Below, piece after piece: positions 49,783 through 59,313 of a DNA stretch of 64,000 nucleotides (the first letter of the stretch is position 1; each line of letters opens with the position of its first letter). The DNA is from Treponema sp. (lineage in GTDB: Bacteria; Spirochaetota; Spirochaetia; Treponematales; Treponemataceae): positions 18,500 through 82,499 of the forward strand of contig JAFUFU010000044.1 of the NCBI GenBank assembly GCA_017469785.1, given 5' to 3'. Under the pieces are notes generated by a model. The model ran no database searches. It was not told where the DNA came from and saw only the letters and a list, made by a program, of their open reading frames with translations. The position numbers and the translations under genes are program-made.

Positions 49783-52683
49783 TTATTGTAACACGATTTT
49801 TAGGATTTTGTCATGGTCAACGGCACTCACCGCATCGCACAATTCCGCAAAATGAGCTTTCTTTTCTTCAGGAATCTTGTAATCCTTCATCATGGCAATA
49901 ATCTGGTCGGCCGTGTCATAGTCAAAAGCCTGGACACACTCACCGATATTCGAAATCGCCTCATCGTACTTTGAAAGTGGCATTTCCTCTTTTTGCGAAT
50001 CATCAACGCAGTCAGCGCACAGGGAAGCAAGATTGGCCTTGTATGAACGGAACAATTCCAGCAGAGCCGGAGTTTTTGCAGCTATCTCATCTTCATTTTC
50101 ATCGTCGCCGCATTTTTCGAGATATTTTGCGTCATCAGAAAGCTTAGAGGCGCCAATCAAGCGGGCTGAGCTTTTGAGGGCGTGAACTAAAATCGTGTAA
50201 TTCTTCCAGTCCTTCGCTGCCTGAAAATTCTCAATTTCAGAAGATTTTTTATCAATAGTCTTGTAGAATTCCTTGAGGGTCTGCTCAAGCACATCAGCTC
50301 CGCCAGTGTATTTAAGGGCATCATCAAGATTTATGCCTTTGAGGCTGGCAAATTTTTCACGCTCGGCTTTTGCCTGATTCGCTTCGACTTCACCGTTTTC
50401 ATCAAGAGTTGCGATTCCGTCTTCAATGGCGATTTCAACATTCTCGATTAACTCCTGAGGAAGATATTTCAAAATCATCTCTTCCAGTTTTTTGCCTTCG
50501 ATTGGCTTCGTCATATAATCCGAAAAGCCTTTCGCCAGATACATTTCTTTCGCCCCAGAAATTGCATTTGCCGTAAGAGCGATTACAGGAACGCCTTTGC
50601 TCTTGTTGTCTTCGAGATTGAGCATCTTTTCAAACGTCTCGATTCCGTCCATGCCCGGCATACGATGATCAAGGAAAACAATGTCATAATGATTCTTTGA
50701 AAGCGCGTTGAGCGCATCATAACCGCTGATTACAGTATCAACCTGAATCTTTGTCTGCTTGAGCAAACCGCGTACAACCGTAAGATTCAGTTCCGTATCA
50801 TCGACAACGAGAATCCGCGCATTTGGCGCGGTAAAGAGCTCATGGTAATCCGCTACATTTGAAGAAACCTTTTTGTACGTCTCTTTAAAGTCACCAATGG
50901 AATCCCAATCAATAACTCCCTGCAGCACAGAGAAATAAAAATCAGATCCTTCCCCGTACATGCTCACGACCTCAAGACGGGAATTCATGAGCGTAAGCAG
51001 GCTCTGCACAATGTTCAGGCCAAGGCCGGTACCTTCGATTGTGCGGTTTCGCTCTTCCTCGATTCGTTGGAAAGCCGTAAAGAGTTTAGGAATGTCCTTA
51101 TCCTTAATACCGATTCCAGTGTCCACAACGTGCACAGTGAGCATCACATGGGAATAATCAATTTTCTTGCCGGTAACGCTCAGAGTGACAGAGCCTTCAT
51201 TCGTATACTTGACAGCATTCGTAAGGATATTGAGACAACACTGCTTGAGCCGGACATCATCACCGTACAAAAGATGGGGAATATCAGGCGAGATGTTCAC
51301 CTTGAATTCCAGATGCTTGTCTTCCATGCGCTTTGAAACCATGTTTATCAAATCATTGATAAGGGAACTCAAATCATAATTTGTAGGAATAATCTCCAGC
51401 TTGCCCGCTTCGATTTTTGAAAAATCCAGAATATCATTTACAATGCTCAGAAGACCTTTGCCCGCACTTTCAATGTCAACAGCATATTTTGTGATTTCTG
51501 AATCCTTGCTTTCCCTGATAATCATTTCGTTCAGACCAAGAACAGCGTTAATAGGAGTTCTGATTTCATGGGACATATTTGAGACGAATTCACTCTTTGC
51601 TTTATTCGCAGCCTTTGCGCTTGCCAGCTGAGTTTCCAGGATTTGGGAGCGTTCAAGGTTCTTAATGTAGGACTGAGTTGTTGATAACAAATCGACCAAA
51701 GAATGATAAAGACTTTCGATTTCGTCACCGGAGTTGATTTTTAGCGTTTTTATGTCAATTCGCGGCACATTGCGGGTATGCTCGGTTATGTTACAAAAAT
51801 TTGAATCCTCGACCGCCTTTTTGAGCAATTGGAGTGGATGAGTTATAGAAAGGTTTGTATACGAGAAGGCAATCATGATTACAGGAGTTGCAACAATCAT
51901 CATGAGGATTACCAACCGGGTCGCAAAAACAATCTGCTGCCATTCAGTGACATTCCGAAACTGGTCGAGAAGAGCGTTCGCAAAGCCAAAAGTCGCCAGC
52001 AAGAGGACAAGCCCTTCACCGAGAATGAGACGAGTCAACTTCACCGCAATCCGATGACCTTTCTGTCTGGCGAGGGAAAAGCGAAGTTGCTTCACTTCTT
52101 CGGAATCATACATACTCGCAAAAAACAGGTTCTTAATGTGCTCAGGAAAAAAGTTAAAATAGATATAGCAAAGCCCTACAACAATGACCGACGGCGTCAA
52201 TGCCACCGCAAAATGGAAGATTTCCGCTCCGACCAAAACAGTGCGATCCTCAAGAACTGCCAGAAGAATATTCCAAACATTTCCAAGGAAAAGCGAAAAT
52301 ATAATAATCGCCAGAACGGACTTGGCTTTACTTTTGTACCAATTGTAAAAAATCGGAACATTGGATACAAGCGACCCCAAGAGAAGGATAAAGGCATGAT
52401 AGGGCAACATGTGGGAAATCATTGCTTCCAGAGAGAAGAAAAGCAGGACCACGATGGAGCCGACGGCATATCCCGAAAGAGATGTAAGCAGCATAACGGG
52501 GATAATCTGAATGTACACACGAATTTTGTGAACAATCCAGCCGTGAAGGGAAAAATCAGGCTGCCCGCCGATATGCTCAATCAATAAAAGCAAAACGAGA
52601 CAAATAAAAGTTGAAAGCGGAACCGTGATGCGATAGTTTTTATTGTCCAAGAAAAAAAAAGCGCCGTAATCTCTTTTTGGCAT
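49783..52683 (-). CDS. Hybrid sensor histidine kinase with receiver and HPt domains
   Basis: A 966-residue membrane phosphorelay kinase. The N-terminal 290 residues contain about seven hydrophobic helices and a HAMP-like linker. HisKA: SHEIRTPINAVLGLNEMI (phospho-His about 372). HATPase: CLNILTNAVKYTNEG (N box), VVDTGIGIKD and GTGLGLNIVQSLLTLM. Receiver at about 620-745: ILVVDDTELNLTVVRGLL with acceptor Asp in IVFLDHRMPGMDG (about 672). HPt at about 795-890: ILVHALKSSARLIGASKLSDDAKYLE with the phospho-transfer His about 832. So the full His-Asp-His chain is in one protein, and the final Asp may be in the response regulator just upstream. Ribosome site GGGGGA. The signal is unknown. Confidence 0.93.
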   Translation of the reverse strand: MPKRDYGAFFFLDNKNYRITVPLSTFICLVLLLLIEHIGGQPDFSLHGWIVHKIRVYIQIIPVMLLTSLSGYAVGSIVVLLFFSLEAMISHMLPYHAFILLLGSLVSNVPIFYNWYKSKAKSVLAIIIFSLFLGNVWNILLAVLEDRTVLVGAEIFHFAVALTPSVIVVGLCYIYFNFFPEHIKNLFFASMYDSEEVKQLRFSLARQKGHRIAVKLTRLILGEGLVLLLATFGFANALLDQFRNVTEWQQIVFATRLVILMMIVATPVIMIAFSYTNLSITHPLQLLKKAVEDSNFCNITEHTRNVPRIDIKTLKINSGDEIESLYHSLVDLLSTTQSYIKNLERSQILETQLASAKAANKAKSEFVSNMSHEIRTPINAVLGLNEMIIRESKDSEITKYAVDIESAGKGLLSIVNDILDFSKIEAGKLEIIPTNYDLSSLINDLINMVSKRMEDKHLEFKVNISPDIPHLLYGDDVRLKQCCLNILTNAVKYTNEGSVTLSVTGKKIDYSHVMLTVHVVDTGIGIKDKDIPKLFTAFQRIEEERNRTIEGTGLGLNIVQSLLTLMNSRLEVVSMYGEGSDFYFSVLQGVIDWDSIGDFKETYKKVSSNVADYHELFTAPNARILVVDDTELNLTVVRGLLKQTKIQVDTVISGYDALNALSKNHYDIVFLDHRMPGMDGIETFEKMLNLEDNKSKGVPVIALTANAISGAKEMYLAKGFSDYMTKPIEGKKLEEMILKYLPQELIENVEIAIEDGIATLDENGEVEANQAKAEREKFASLKGINLDDALKYTGGADVLEQTLKEFYKTIDKKSSEIENFQAAKDWKNYTILVHALKSSARLIGASKLSDDAKYLEKCGDDENEDEIAAKTPALLELFRSYKANLASLCADCVDDSQKEEMPLSKYDEAISNIGECVQAFDYDTADQIIAMMKDYKIPEEKKAHFAELCDAVSAVDHDKILKIVLQ
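49785..49814 (-). promoter_or_regulatory. Candidate near-leaderless promoter of dnaE
   Basis: On the minus strand ATGACA (49809-49814), 18-base spacer, TACAAT (49785-49790), then eight bases to the ATG at 49776. It overlaps the last codons of the histidine kinase gene; no ribosome site. Confidence 0.5.
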
Positions 52684-52716
52684 AAATCCCCCGCCAGACT
52701 GCTATCTATTTATCTT

Positions 52717-53478
52717 TTATTTACCCTTGAAGAAATCATCAACGGTCTTGAGAAGCAAGTCTGGTTCTGCGGATTTGAGAAGGTATTTTTCTGGACCGGC
52801 GGCCAAAACTTTCATGACCGTATCTTTGTCATCTTTTGCAGTAAGGAAAATGACCGGAATATGACAGAGATTTACGTCATGCTTAATCATCTCGAAAATC
52901 TGCAATCCGGAAGCGACCGGCATTTCATAGTCAAGAAGAATCAGGTCAACATGATTTGAAGTAAGGAACTGAATTGCGTTCATGCCAGAGTTTGCCATAT
53001 AGACTTCATATTTTCGCGACAGCCATGTCTTCATGGTGCGAAGCATAACGCCGTCATCGTCAACGACAAGAATCTTTTTGCGACCTGGAGTGCCACCAGC
53101 CTCGCTCGTGATGAGCATATTGAGCTTTTTGATTACATCCTGAGTATTTACAGGACGGGTGAATGCCGCCGAAACAAGAGATTTTGGATAGACATCGTAT
53201 GCAGCCTCGATTTCCATGGGGTTTCCGATGAGATACAGAATACGATCGTGGCCGTCTTCGGTGACAAGTTTCTTGAGATATTTGAGGGTGCCGTTGAATT
53301 TGTTTAAATCACCTTCAAGATAAACAATATAAATATCAGGGATATTTTGAATAAGAGAAATCTCGACCATATCAGGCTCGGCCGTAGAAACCTCAAAACG
53401 AGCTTCCTTGAGAGCCTTAATCATTGCAGTAACCAAAAAATTCTGAGCTTCACTTACAAATAAAACACTTCTTTCCAT
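52717..53478 (-). CDS. Response regulator with two receiver-like domains, no output domain
   Basis: A 253-residue protein. The C-terminal half is a normal CheY-like receiver (about 132-250): KKILVVDDDGVMLRTMKTWL, acceptor Asp in DLILLDYEMPVASG (about 181), FLTAKDD and the Lys in LKSAEP. The N-terminal half (1-120) resembles a receiver that has lost key acidic residues (RSVLFVSEAQNFLVTAMIKAL, IPDIYIVYLEGD). There is no DNA-binding or enzymatic domain, so it would act by protein contact or as the end point of the phosphorelay from the kinase 33 bases downstream. AAAGGA site before the ATG; a TATAAT lies upstream near 53507-53512. Confidence 0.88.
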   Translation of the reverse strand: MERSVLFVSEAQNFLVTAMIKALKEARFEVSTAEPDMVEISLIQNIPDIYIVYLEGDLNKFNGTLKYLKKLVTEDGHDRILYLIGNPMEIEAAYDVYPKSLVSAAFTRPVNTQDVIKKLNMLITSEAGGTPGRKKILVVDDDGVMLRTMKTWLSRKYEVYMANSGMNAIQFLTSNHVDLILLDYEMPVASGLQIFEMIKHDVNLCHIPVIFLTAKDDKDTVMKVLAAGPEKYLLKSAEPDLLLKTVDDFFKGK

Positions 53479-53630
53479 AAGAAATCCTTTCCACTCTCAA
53501 GTAATTATACTACATATTTTATTTTTGTCATAGAAAAAAAGTGATACCTCAAAAAAATATTTTTCTTGCCGATTCGTCAAAAATTCTATATTTTTATTGT
53601 ATCAATAAGTATTAATTTTGGAGGAAATAT

Positions 53631-53903
53631 ATGAAACTCAAACCATTAGCAGACCGAGTTCTTCTCAAACAGGAAAAGGCCGAAACAAAAACAGCTTCCG
53701 GAATCATTATTCCAGAAACAGCACAGGAAAAAACACAGACAGCAACAGTTGAGGCTGTCGGTCCGGGAACAGAAAAGGACCCGATTACCGTAAAAGTCGG
53801 CGACCGCGTCATGTATGACAAATACGCTGGCGTTCAGGTCAAAATTGACGGCGATGAATACCTCATCGTAAAAAACAGCGACATCATTGCTATCGTCGAG
53901 TAA
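53631..53903 (+). CDS. groES: Co-chaperonin GroES
   Basis: A 90-residue co-chaperonin, the lid of the GroEL folding chamber. The family pattern is complete: [46 protein letters not shown], then [37 protein letters not shown]; the mobile loop is [13 protein letters not shown]. groEL is not adjacent, since a terminator and an opposite-strand gene follow, so groES stands alone, as in some other spirochaetes. The ribosome site GGAGG is strong. I find no CIRCE element (HrcA site) in the 150 bases upstream. Confidence 0.95.
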   Translation: MKLKPLADRVLLKQEKAETKTASGIIIPETAQEKTQTATVEAVGPGTEKDPITVKVGDRVMYDKYAGVQVKIDGDEYLIVKNSDIIAIVE

Positions 53904-53920
53904 GCCAACGTGAAAATCTA

Positions 53921-53953
53921 CCCCGCACTTCACTGTAAAGCGCGGGGCTTTTT
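53921..53953 (+). terminator. Rho-independent terminator after groES
   Basis: CCCCGC-a-CTT pairs with AAG-c-GCGGGG (53921-53947), followed by CTTTTT. It overlaps the stop codon of the converging TPR lipoprotein gene. Confidence 0.8.
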
Positions 53954-55886
53954 ATTTGCTGTCAATCTGACGCTTTAAAAGTCTTGCGTCGGCATTGCTC
54001 ATGTCAAGGCTCAGGCTATACCGCAATGAAGTCTGCGCTCCTTCAAAATCACCTGAATCAACTTGAATTTTTGCAGCACGATATAGAAGCTTTGATTTCA
54101 TCTGCGGAGACCGGGTCTTTCCGGCTGCCAGCGAGTACAGGGCCAGCGCGCGCTTCTGCTCGCCTGTGCTTGAATAAATCATGGCAAGATTTGCCGCGCT
54201 GGAAGAGGATGCCAGCGGAGATATTGAACTGAGCCCGCCCCGAGCGTTGGCATGTTTTACGCCGCCGGTCTCAAAGACAACATATTCATACAAACGTCTT
54301 GCCGCCGAGACATTTTTTTCCAAAAGGGAAAAATAGGCCGCAAATTCTATTTCCCAGATTTCCATCCGGTCCGTTTTGTCCGCGGCCCTGTCTCCAAAGG
54401 CAAGCCGGGCAACGCTCTCAGGGATAACAGGAGTAATTTCCGTTCTCTCACCACCAAAAATATCGGCTTTTATATTTTCCTCATTTCCGGCGTCAATTTG
54501 CTGCTGACGATAATTTAAATCAAACTTCGCATCCATGTAGTTCATGAAAAGCGTACGACCTTCATCAAGCAAGCCGAAAGAAAGGAAAGTCTGAACCGCA
54601 AATTGAATTAAACATGAAGGATATAAATTTGTTCCCAGCTGATTCTGCTCAAGTTCATTCCAAATGACAGCCGTTTTCTGGGTTAGGTTCAAATCAGGAT
54701 TGTTTTTGAGATATAATGAAAGTCGTTCTACAATCAGCTCTTCATCATGACGCAGACCTGCCCTGCTTTCGCGCTCCAGTGTTTCTTCCATTCGATACAA
54801 GGCATCGGCTATGGTAAATTTTGGACGTTCGTCGTATTCTCGCATTTTTGATGTTCGCAACGATGTTTTCCGCAAAGCCTTTTCAAGCTCGGTCATCTGC
54901 AGCGGCTTTGAATCCTGCCATGACAACTTTCCGTAAGAAATGAGAGCCGGAATATAATCAGGGTCAGCTTCAAGGGCTTCCAGCAGATATTCATAGGATT
55001 TTCTGTACTGCTCATGGCGGAAAGCATAGAGCGATGAATTCACCAGAATAGAGGGGGGGATCGTAATTCCAGTCGCAGCTGCTTGAGCGATGAAATCTGA
55101 ACGATTTTTTTCCGCGCTTTCTGAGTCATCAAGCATCATGTATGCGTCGGAAGCAAGAAGGGTCGCCTTCCCCATAAGCAGAGGGGATTTTACCTGCTCA
55201 AGATTGCGGGCCGCAATATCGTAATTACCGGAATCATACTGGACGTAGGCCCAAAACAGAGCGTCCTGTGAATCTTCAAGCTCCCGCTGAAGAGAAGAAG
55301 CCATGCCATAGTCGCCACGGAGCAGATACACCAGGGCGCAATTTCGCAACCAGCGGCTGTCATTCGTTCCAACGTAAGTGTCGTAATAAGCCGAAGAAAT
55401 TCCCTGAGAAAAGAAAACCTCATTGTCACCAGAGGCATCGCTAGCCTGCAAAATGCTCTGCATGAGAGCCTCAGACCTTATCGAGCCGTATTTGGTGCCC
55501 TCAAGAGATTGTGTCAAATCAAGGGCTTCTGCATAGCGTTTATTCCGAAGCATAAAATGCCCGTACACAGCCGTCAGCTCAGGATTTTCGGGAAGTTTTT
55601 TGAGCCCTTTCACCAAAACATTCTCGGCACGCTTTGCTTCTCCGAGTTGCATGTAACGCCTGTAAATTCCGATTCTGGCAAAGGAGCTGTAGGCTTTCTT
55701 TTCGCTTTTCTTGAGGAGGCGCATCGCTTCGGACATGTCGCCATTTTTTATAAAAATATCCACGCTCTCCAATGAAGACATGAAAGAAGAATCTTCGGAT
55801 TTGGAGCAGGACACAAAAAAAATCCCCGTCAGGAAAAACAGAGAGCAAAGCACACAAATCTTTCTTGAAGCGGGAATTATTTTCAT
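53952..55886 (-). CDS. TPR-repeat lipoprotein
   Basis: A 644-residue envelope protein with lipoprotein signal peptide ending GIFFVSC (Cys27). The mature part is a chain of degenerate tetratricopeptide repeats (for example GDMSEAMRLLKKSEKKAYSS, LGEAKRAENVLVKGLKKLPENPEL, EQKRALALYSLAAGKTRSPQ, GDFEGAQTSLRYSLSLDMSNADARLL). It is probably a periplasmic scaffold in envelope assembly; no partner can be named. It is the last gene of the run ompA-like - alaS - surA-like - nusB, 23 bases after nusB, with AGAGG as ribosome site. Ends at the shared terminator with groES. Confidence 0.85.
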   Translation of the reverse strand: MKIIPASRKICVLCSLFFLTGIFFVSCSKSEDSSFMSSLESVDIFIKNGDMSEAMRLLKKSEKKAYSSFARIGIYRRYMQLGEAKRAENVLVKGLKKLPENPELTAVYGHFMLRNKRYAEALDLTQSLEGTKYGSIRSEALMQSILQASDASGDNEVFFSQGISSAYYDTYVGTNDSRWLRNCALVYLLRGDYGMASSLQRELEDSQDALFWAYVQYDSGNYDIAARNLEQVKSPLLMGKATLLASDAYMMLDDSESAEKNRSDFIAQAAATGITIPPSILVNSSLYAFRHEQYRKSYEYLLEALEADPDYIPALISYGKLSWQDSKPLQMTELEKALRKTSLRTSKMREYDERPKFTIADALYRMEETLERESRAGLRHDEELIVERLSLYLKNNPDLNLTQKTAVIWNELEQNQLGTNLYPSCLIQFAVQTFLSFGLLDEGRTLFMNYMDAKFDLNYRQQQIDAGNEENIKADIFGGERTEITPVIPESVARLAFGDRAADKTDRMEIWEIEFAAYFSLLEKNVSAARRLYEYVVFETGGVKHANARGGLSSISPLASSSSAANLAMIYSSTGEQKRALALYSLAAGKTRSPQMKSKLLYRAAKIQVDSGDFEGAQTSLRYSLSLDMSNADARLLKRQIDSK

Positions 55887-55909
55887 GGAAACCTCTTATT
55901 GCGAGTCTG

Positions 55910-56338
55910 TTACAGGGATTTCCGGATAGTATCAAGAATCGCGTTTACGAATTTGTAAGAATCATCCGGACCATAATTTTTAGCGATATCAATCGCCTCG
56001 TCAATCACGATAGACGGCTCAACATCTTTTATGAACATGAGAGAATACACGCTCATTCGCAAAATTGCGATTGTAACACGGTTTACGCGCTCAAAATCCC
56101 AGTTGGTGAGATGAGCCTTGATAACTTCATCGATTTTTTGAATATTTTCGATTGTGCCGGCAATAAGCATTCGTGAAAAAGCCGCCTGCTCATCATCAAG
56201 TTTGAACTTTGGAGAATCATCATCACCAGAAGCTGAATTCATCCATGAGAGTTCGAGGACATCCTTTTCTGACATACCGCCCACATCCCAGGAATAAAGC
56301 CCCTGGAATGCGATAATTCTAGATTTTCGTCGTGACAT
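55910..56338 (-). CDS. nusB: Transcription antitermination factor NusB
   Basis: A 142-residue all-helical protein that binds boxA RNA with NusE in rRNA antitermination. Typical segments: MSRRKSRIIAFQGLYSWDVG, FSRMLIAGTIENIQKIDEVIKAHLTNWDFERVNRVTIAILRMSVYSL, and the C-terminal PSIVIDEAIDIAKNYGPDDSYKFVNAILDTIRK, which is the conserved NusB ending. ATG 56338 is preferred over one four codons upstream because it overlaps the stop of the SurA-like gene (TAATG) and gives the standard N-terminus. Confidence 0.95.
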   Translation of the reverse strand: MSRRKSRIIAFQGLYSWDVGGMSEKDVLELSWMNSASGDDDSPKFKLDDEQAAFSRMLIAGTIENIQKIDEVIKAHLTNWDFERVNRVTIAILRMSVYSLMFIKDVEPSIVIDEAIDIAKNYGPDDSYKFVNAILDTIRKSL

Positions 56339-57417
56339 TATTTTTCCCAAGCAAGCAATTTTTTAAGTTTATCTTCCTTCTGCTTGTATTCAAAATTACT
56401 AGGCGTTCGCAAAGTCTTTGTAATATCTTGAATTGCAGAAACGAAAGCCTGACTCTGCATCTGGCTCGTGAGATTCTGTTTGATATAATCGTAGACAGTT
56501 ATTGTAGTTTCTGGCTGAACCAAATCGGAGATTGAGAGCATTTTTGCGCTGTATTTCTGACGGATAACGTAGAACTGGAAATCGGTTTCTGTTTCGTTGA
56601 GGACGGAGATGTAGTTGACATCGCGGGTAAACAACTCAAGCAAATCATTGTAAGAAATGCCAAGCTGCTGCGCATGCTGCGCTGTCTTTCCGATAAACAA
56701 ATCGCCGCCCTGATAGTCTTTGCCGCTGTCAGACTTGATTTTATCAAATGAAAGCGACTTGTTCTTTACGCCGTTAAGCAAAGCCTCTGCCTTGATTTTT
56801 GCGCCTTCTTTGTTGTTAAGTTTGGGAACTACTACCAGAAAAAGCTTTACCATGTCGTTCTGGACGAATGAAGCCTTATTCAAGTCATAGAATTTCCGGA
56901 TATCTTCATCTGTGGGAGCGACCTTGCTGATTTCAGCCTGTTTCTGCTGCAGAACATACTGTTGGGCCAAAAGCTGGTTTTTGAGATAAGCCTTGTAATC
57001 GGCTACATTCATGCCGACCTGCTGTTTCATGAATTCATCAAGGGAAAGATTTGTCTGTTTTTTTACGATTTCTGAAAATTCAGCTTCTGTTACTGACCGA
57101 CCGACCTGCTGACTGATATTCTGGAGAAAATACTGGTTTACCTGAGTATCAGTGATATTCATACCGGATTTCAAGGCAGCCTGCACAACCAGTTTTTCGT
57201 CAATCATTGCCTCGAGAATATCTTTCTTCTGCTCAATGCTAAAATTCTGAATGTTATTCTGCTTCTGATATGTTTCAACCCTGTTTTTGAGTTGTTTCAA
57301 TGTAATGGTTTCTGACTTGTTGAGTTTCACGACCGCAAGAGGTTGCAAATCCGACTGTGCGAATGCTCCGAACGCGAAGGTGACTAAAAGTGTTGCAGCA
57401 AGTAAAATCTTTTTCAT
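56338..57417 (-). CDS. SurA-like periplasmic chaperone / peptidyl-prolyl isomerase
   Basis: A 359-residue exported protein (signal peptide MKKILLAATLLVTFAFGAFA). The N-terminal chaperone region (about 25-160) shows the SurA/PrsA pattern (QNFSIEQKKDILEAMIDEKLVVQAALKSGM, TDTQVNQYFLQNISQQVG). A parvulin-like segment follows (about 185-300: TDEDIRKFYDLNKASF, KAEALLNGVKNKSLSFDKI, YQGGDLFIGKTAQ), but the central region is weak, so isomerase activity is uncertain. It would escort outer-membrane proteins through the periplasm. The OmpA-like gene and a TPR lipoprotein in the same run fit an envelope role. Ribosome site AGAGGAAA. Confidence 0.8.
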   Translation of the reverse strand: MKKILLAATLLVTFAFGAFAQSDLQPLAVVKLNKSETITLKQLKNRVETYQKQNNIQNFSIEQKKDILEAMIDEKLVVQAALKSGMNITDTQVNQYFLQNISQQVGRSVTEAEFSEIVKKQTNLSLDEFMKQQVGMNVADYKAYLKNQLLAQQYVLQQKQAEISKVAPTDEDIRKFYDLNKASFVQNDMVKLFLVVVPKLNNKEGAKIKAEALLNGVKNKSLSFDKIKSDSGKDYQGGDLFIGKTAQHAQQLGISYNDLLELFTRDVNYISVLNETETDFQFYVIRQKYSAKMLSISDLVQPETTITVYDYIKQNLTSQMQSQAFVSAIQDITKTLRTPSNFEYKQKEDKLKKLLAWEK

Positions 57418-57434
57418 ATATGTTTTCCTCTAAA

Positions 57435-57454
57435 GAATAAGAACATACTTATTC
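57435..57454 (-). other. Small hairpin between alaS and the SurA-like gene
   Basis: GAATAAG (57435-57441) and CTTATTC (57448-57454) form a 7-base stem with a 6-base loop, just upstream of the AGAGG ribosome site of the SurA-like gene. No T-tract; possibly an mRNA processing or stability element. Confidence 0.3.
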
Positions 57455-57471
57455 CTGATTAGTTACTTTTT

Positions 57472-59298
57472 TTATTGTGGATCCAACGGGAGTCCGCCAG
57501 AAATGACCGCCCTGATTCGGCGAACGCCAGCGGAAGATGACTGCTCCTTCTGGATTTTGAAATCACCGATTTGAGCAGTGTGCTGTACATGGGGGCCGCC
57601 ACATACTTCCTTTGAGAACCAGTCTTTTTTCGGGTCTTTTCCGATTGTGTAGACTTTTACGTCCTCGCCGTACTTGTTTGTGAAGAGAGCGCGCGCTCCC
57701 TCAGCCTTTGCCGCCTCAAGGGACATAATTTCCATTGTGACAGGCAAATCTTCCTTAATTTTTTCGTTTACGATGTCCTCGACCTTCTGAATTTCCTCTT
57801 TTGTCATGGGGCGTTCAAAAGTGAAGTCGAAGCGCATTCGCTCGTTGTTGATGTTGCTTCCTTTCTGAGCGACCTGATCGCCCAAAACATTGACCAAAGC
57901 CTGCTGCAAGAGGTGAGTTGCCGTGTGATATTTCGTGGTGGTGTCGCTCTGCTCTGCCAAACCGCCCTTTGCCTTTCCTGCATCCAGAGATTTTGAAGCT
58001 TCCTGATGCTTGCGCTCAGCCTCTTTGAAGCCCTCGACATCAACCGTAAAGCCGTTCTCGGCTCCCAATTCCTGGGTAAGTTCCAGAGGGAAGCCGAATG
58101 TGTCGTAAAGACGGAAGGCGACTTTGCCGGAGATTTCTTTTTTGGGATTCTTCATAAGGTTTGGAAGGAGCTTCTGGAATTCAGCCTCGCCGTTTTTAAG
58201 GGTGACGCGGAATTTCTCTTCCTCGGCGGTAAGCTCTTTGCGGACTTTTTCGCCGTTCTGCTCAAGCTCAGGGTAAGCGCACTTGAAGTTTTCGATTACC
58301 ACATCTGCGATTTCTGCAAGGAAGGCCTTTTCGATGCCCAGTTTCATTCCGTGGCGGACTGCACGGCGAATCAAACGGCGGAGAACATAGCCTGCTCCCA
58401 CTCGGTCCGGGCTTACGCCGCGAACATCACCGATGATGAAGACAGATGCGCGGGCATGGTCAGCGATAATTCGCACAGACCTGTCCTTTTCTTCGTCGCT
58501 TCCGTATTTATATGAAGAAAGTTCTTCGATTTTTGCGATGATTGGCTGGAAAACCTCGGTGAGGTAGACTGATTTTTTACCCTGCAAGATACAGTTGGTT
58601 CTCTCCAAGCCCATGCCGGTATCCACATTCTTTTTTTCCAGAGGAAGAAGAGTTTTTTCGTCCACACGGTTGTACTGCATGAAGACATTGTTCCAGATTT
58701 CCATCCAGTTTGCGCTGTCCGTGCCCTTGTTTGAACCAACAGGAGGCAAGCCTTCGCCGACCCAGTAGAAAATTTCGGTGTCAGGACCGCAAGGACCTGT
58801 AGGACCGGCTGCCCACCAGTTGTCGCTTGCCGGAAGATAAGCGATTTTGTCTTCTGGCATACCGTTTTCTTTCCAGTAGCCGGCAGCCTCTTCGTCGCGT
58901 GGAGCGTTTTCGTCGCCCGCAAAAACAGTTACGGAAATCTTTTTTGGATCAAGGGCGAGCCATTTCGGGCTGGTCAAGAATTCATAAGAGAAAGCGATTG
59001 ATTCTTTTTTGAAGTAGTCGCCCAAAGACCAGTTGCCAAGCATTTCAAAACAAGTAAGGTGGCTGGGGTCGCCGACTTCCTCGATGTCGCCAGTGCGGAT
59101 ACACTTCTGGTAGTCAGTGAGGCGGGTTCCGGCAGGGTGCTTTTCGCCCAGCAGATATGGAACGAGAGGGTGCATTCCCGCCATAGTGAACAAAACTGAC
59201 GGGTCATTTTCCGGAATCAAAGACTGTCCAGAAATCTCAACATGATTCTTAGATTTAAAAAACTCAATGTACTTTGAGCGAAGTTCGTTTGCAGTCAT
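57472..59298 (-). CDS. alaS: Alanyl-tRNA synthetase, short spirochaetal form
   Basis: A 608-residue class II synthetase. Catalytic core at about 1-240 (SLIPENDPSVLFTMAGMHPLVPYLLG, CFEMLGNWSLGDYFKKE, GMGLERTNCILQG), tRNA-recognition helices at about 245-440, editing domain at about 450-600. The editing zinc site is intact: HTATH (HxxxH) and CGGPHVQH (CxxxH). The protein stops after the editing domain, so the oligomerisation and C-Ala parts of the 870-residue enzymes are missing; short forms are known from Borrelia and Treponema. It follows the OmpA-like gene by 15 bases. AGGAT about nine bases upstream is a plausible ribosome site. Confidence 0.95.
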   Translation of the reverse strand: MTANELRSKYIEFFKSKNHVEISGQSLIPENDPSVLFTMAGMHPLVPYLLGEKHPAGTRLTDYQKCIRTGDIEEVGDPSHLTCFEMLGNWSLGDYFKKESIAFSYEFLTSPKWLALDPKKISVTVFAGDENAPRDEEAAGYWKENGMPEDKIAYLPASDNWWAAGPTGPCGPDTEIFYWVGEGLPPVGSNKGTDSANWMEIWNNVFMQYNRVDEKTLLPLEKKNVDTGMGLERTNCILQGKKSVYLTEVFQPIIAKIEELSSYKYGSDEEKDRSVRIIADHARASVFIIGDVRGVSPDRVGAGYVLRRLIRRAVRHGMKLGIEKAFLAEIADVVIENFKCAYPELEQNGEKVRKELTAEEEKFRVTLKNGEAEFQKLLPNLMKNPKKEISGKVAFRLYDTFGFPLELTQELGAENGFTVDVEGFKEAERKHQEASKSLDAGKAKGGLAEQSDTTTKYHTATHLLQQALVNVLGDQVAQKGSNINNERMRFDFTFERPMTKEEIQKVEDIVNEKIKEDLPVTMEIMSLEAAKAEGARALFTNKYGEDVKVYTIGKDPKKDWFSKEVCGGPHVQHTAQIGDFKIQKEQSSSAGVRRIRAVISGGLPLDPQ

Positions 59299-59313
59299 AG
59301 TTTGTCTATCCTA

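Noticed and set aside
53479-53630. CIRCE (HrcA) operator upstream of groES
   Set aside because: No TTAGCACTC-N9-GAGTGCTAA or close variant is present in the intergenic region.
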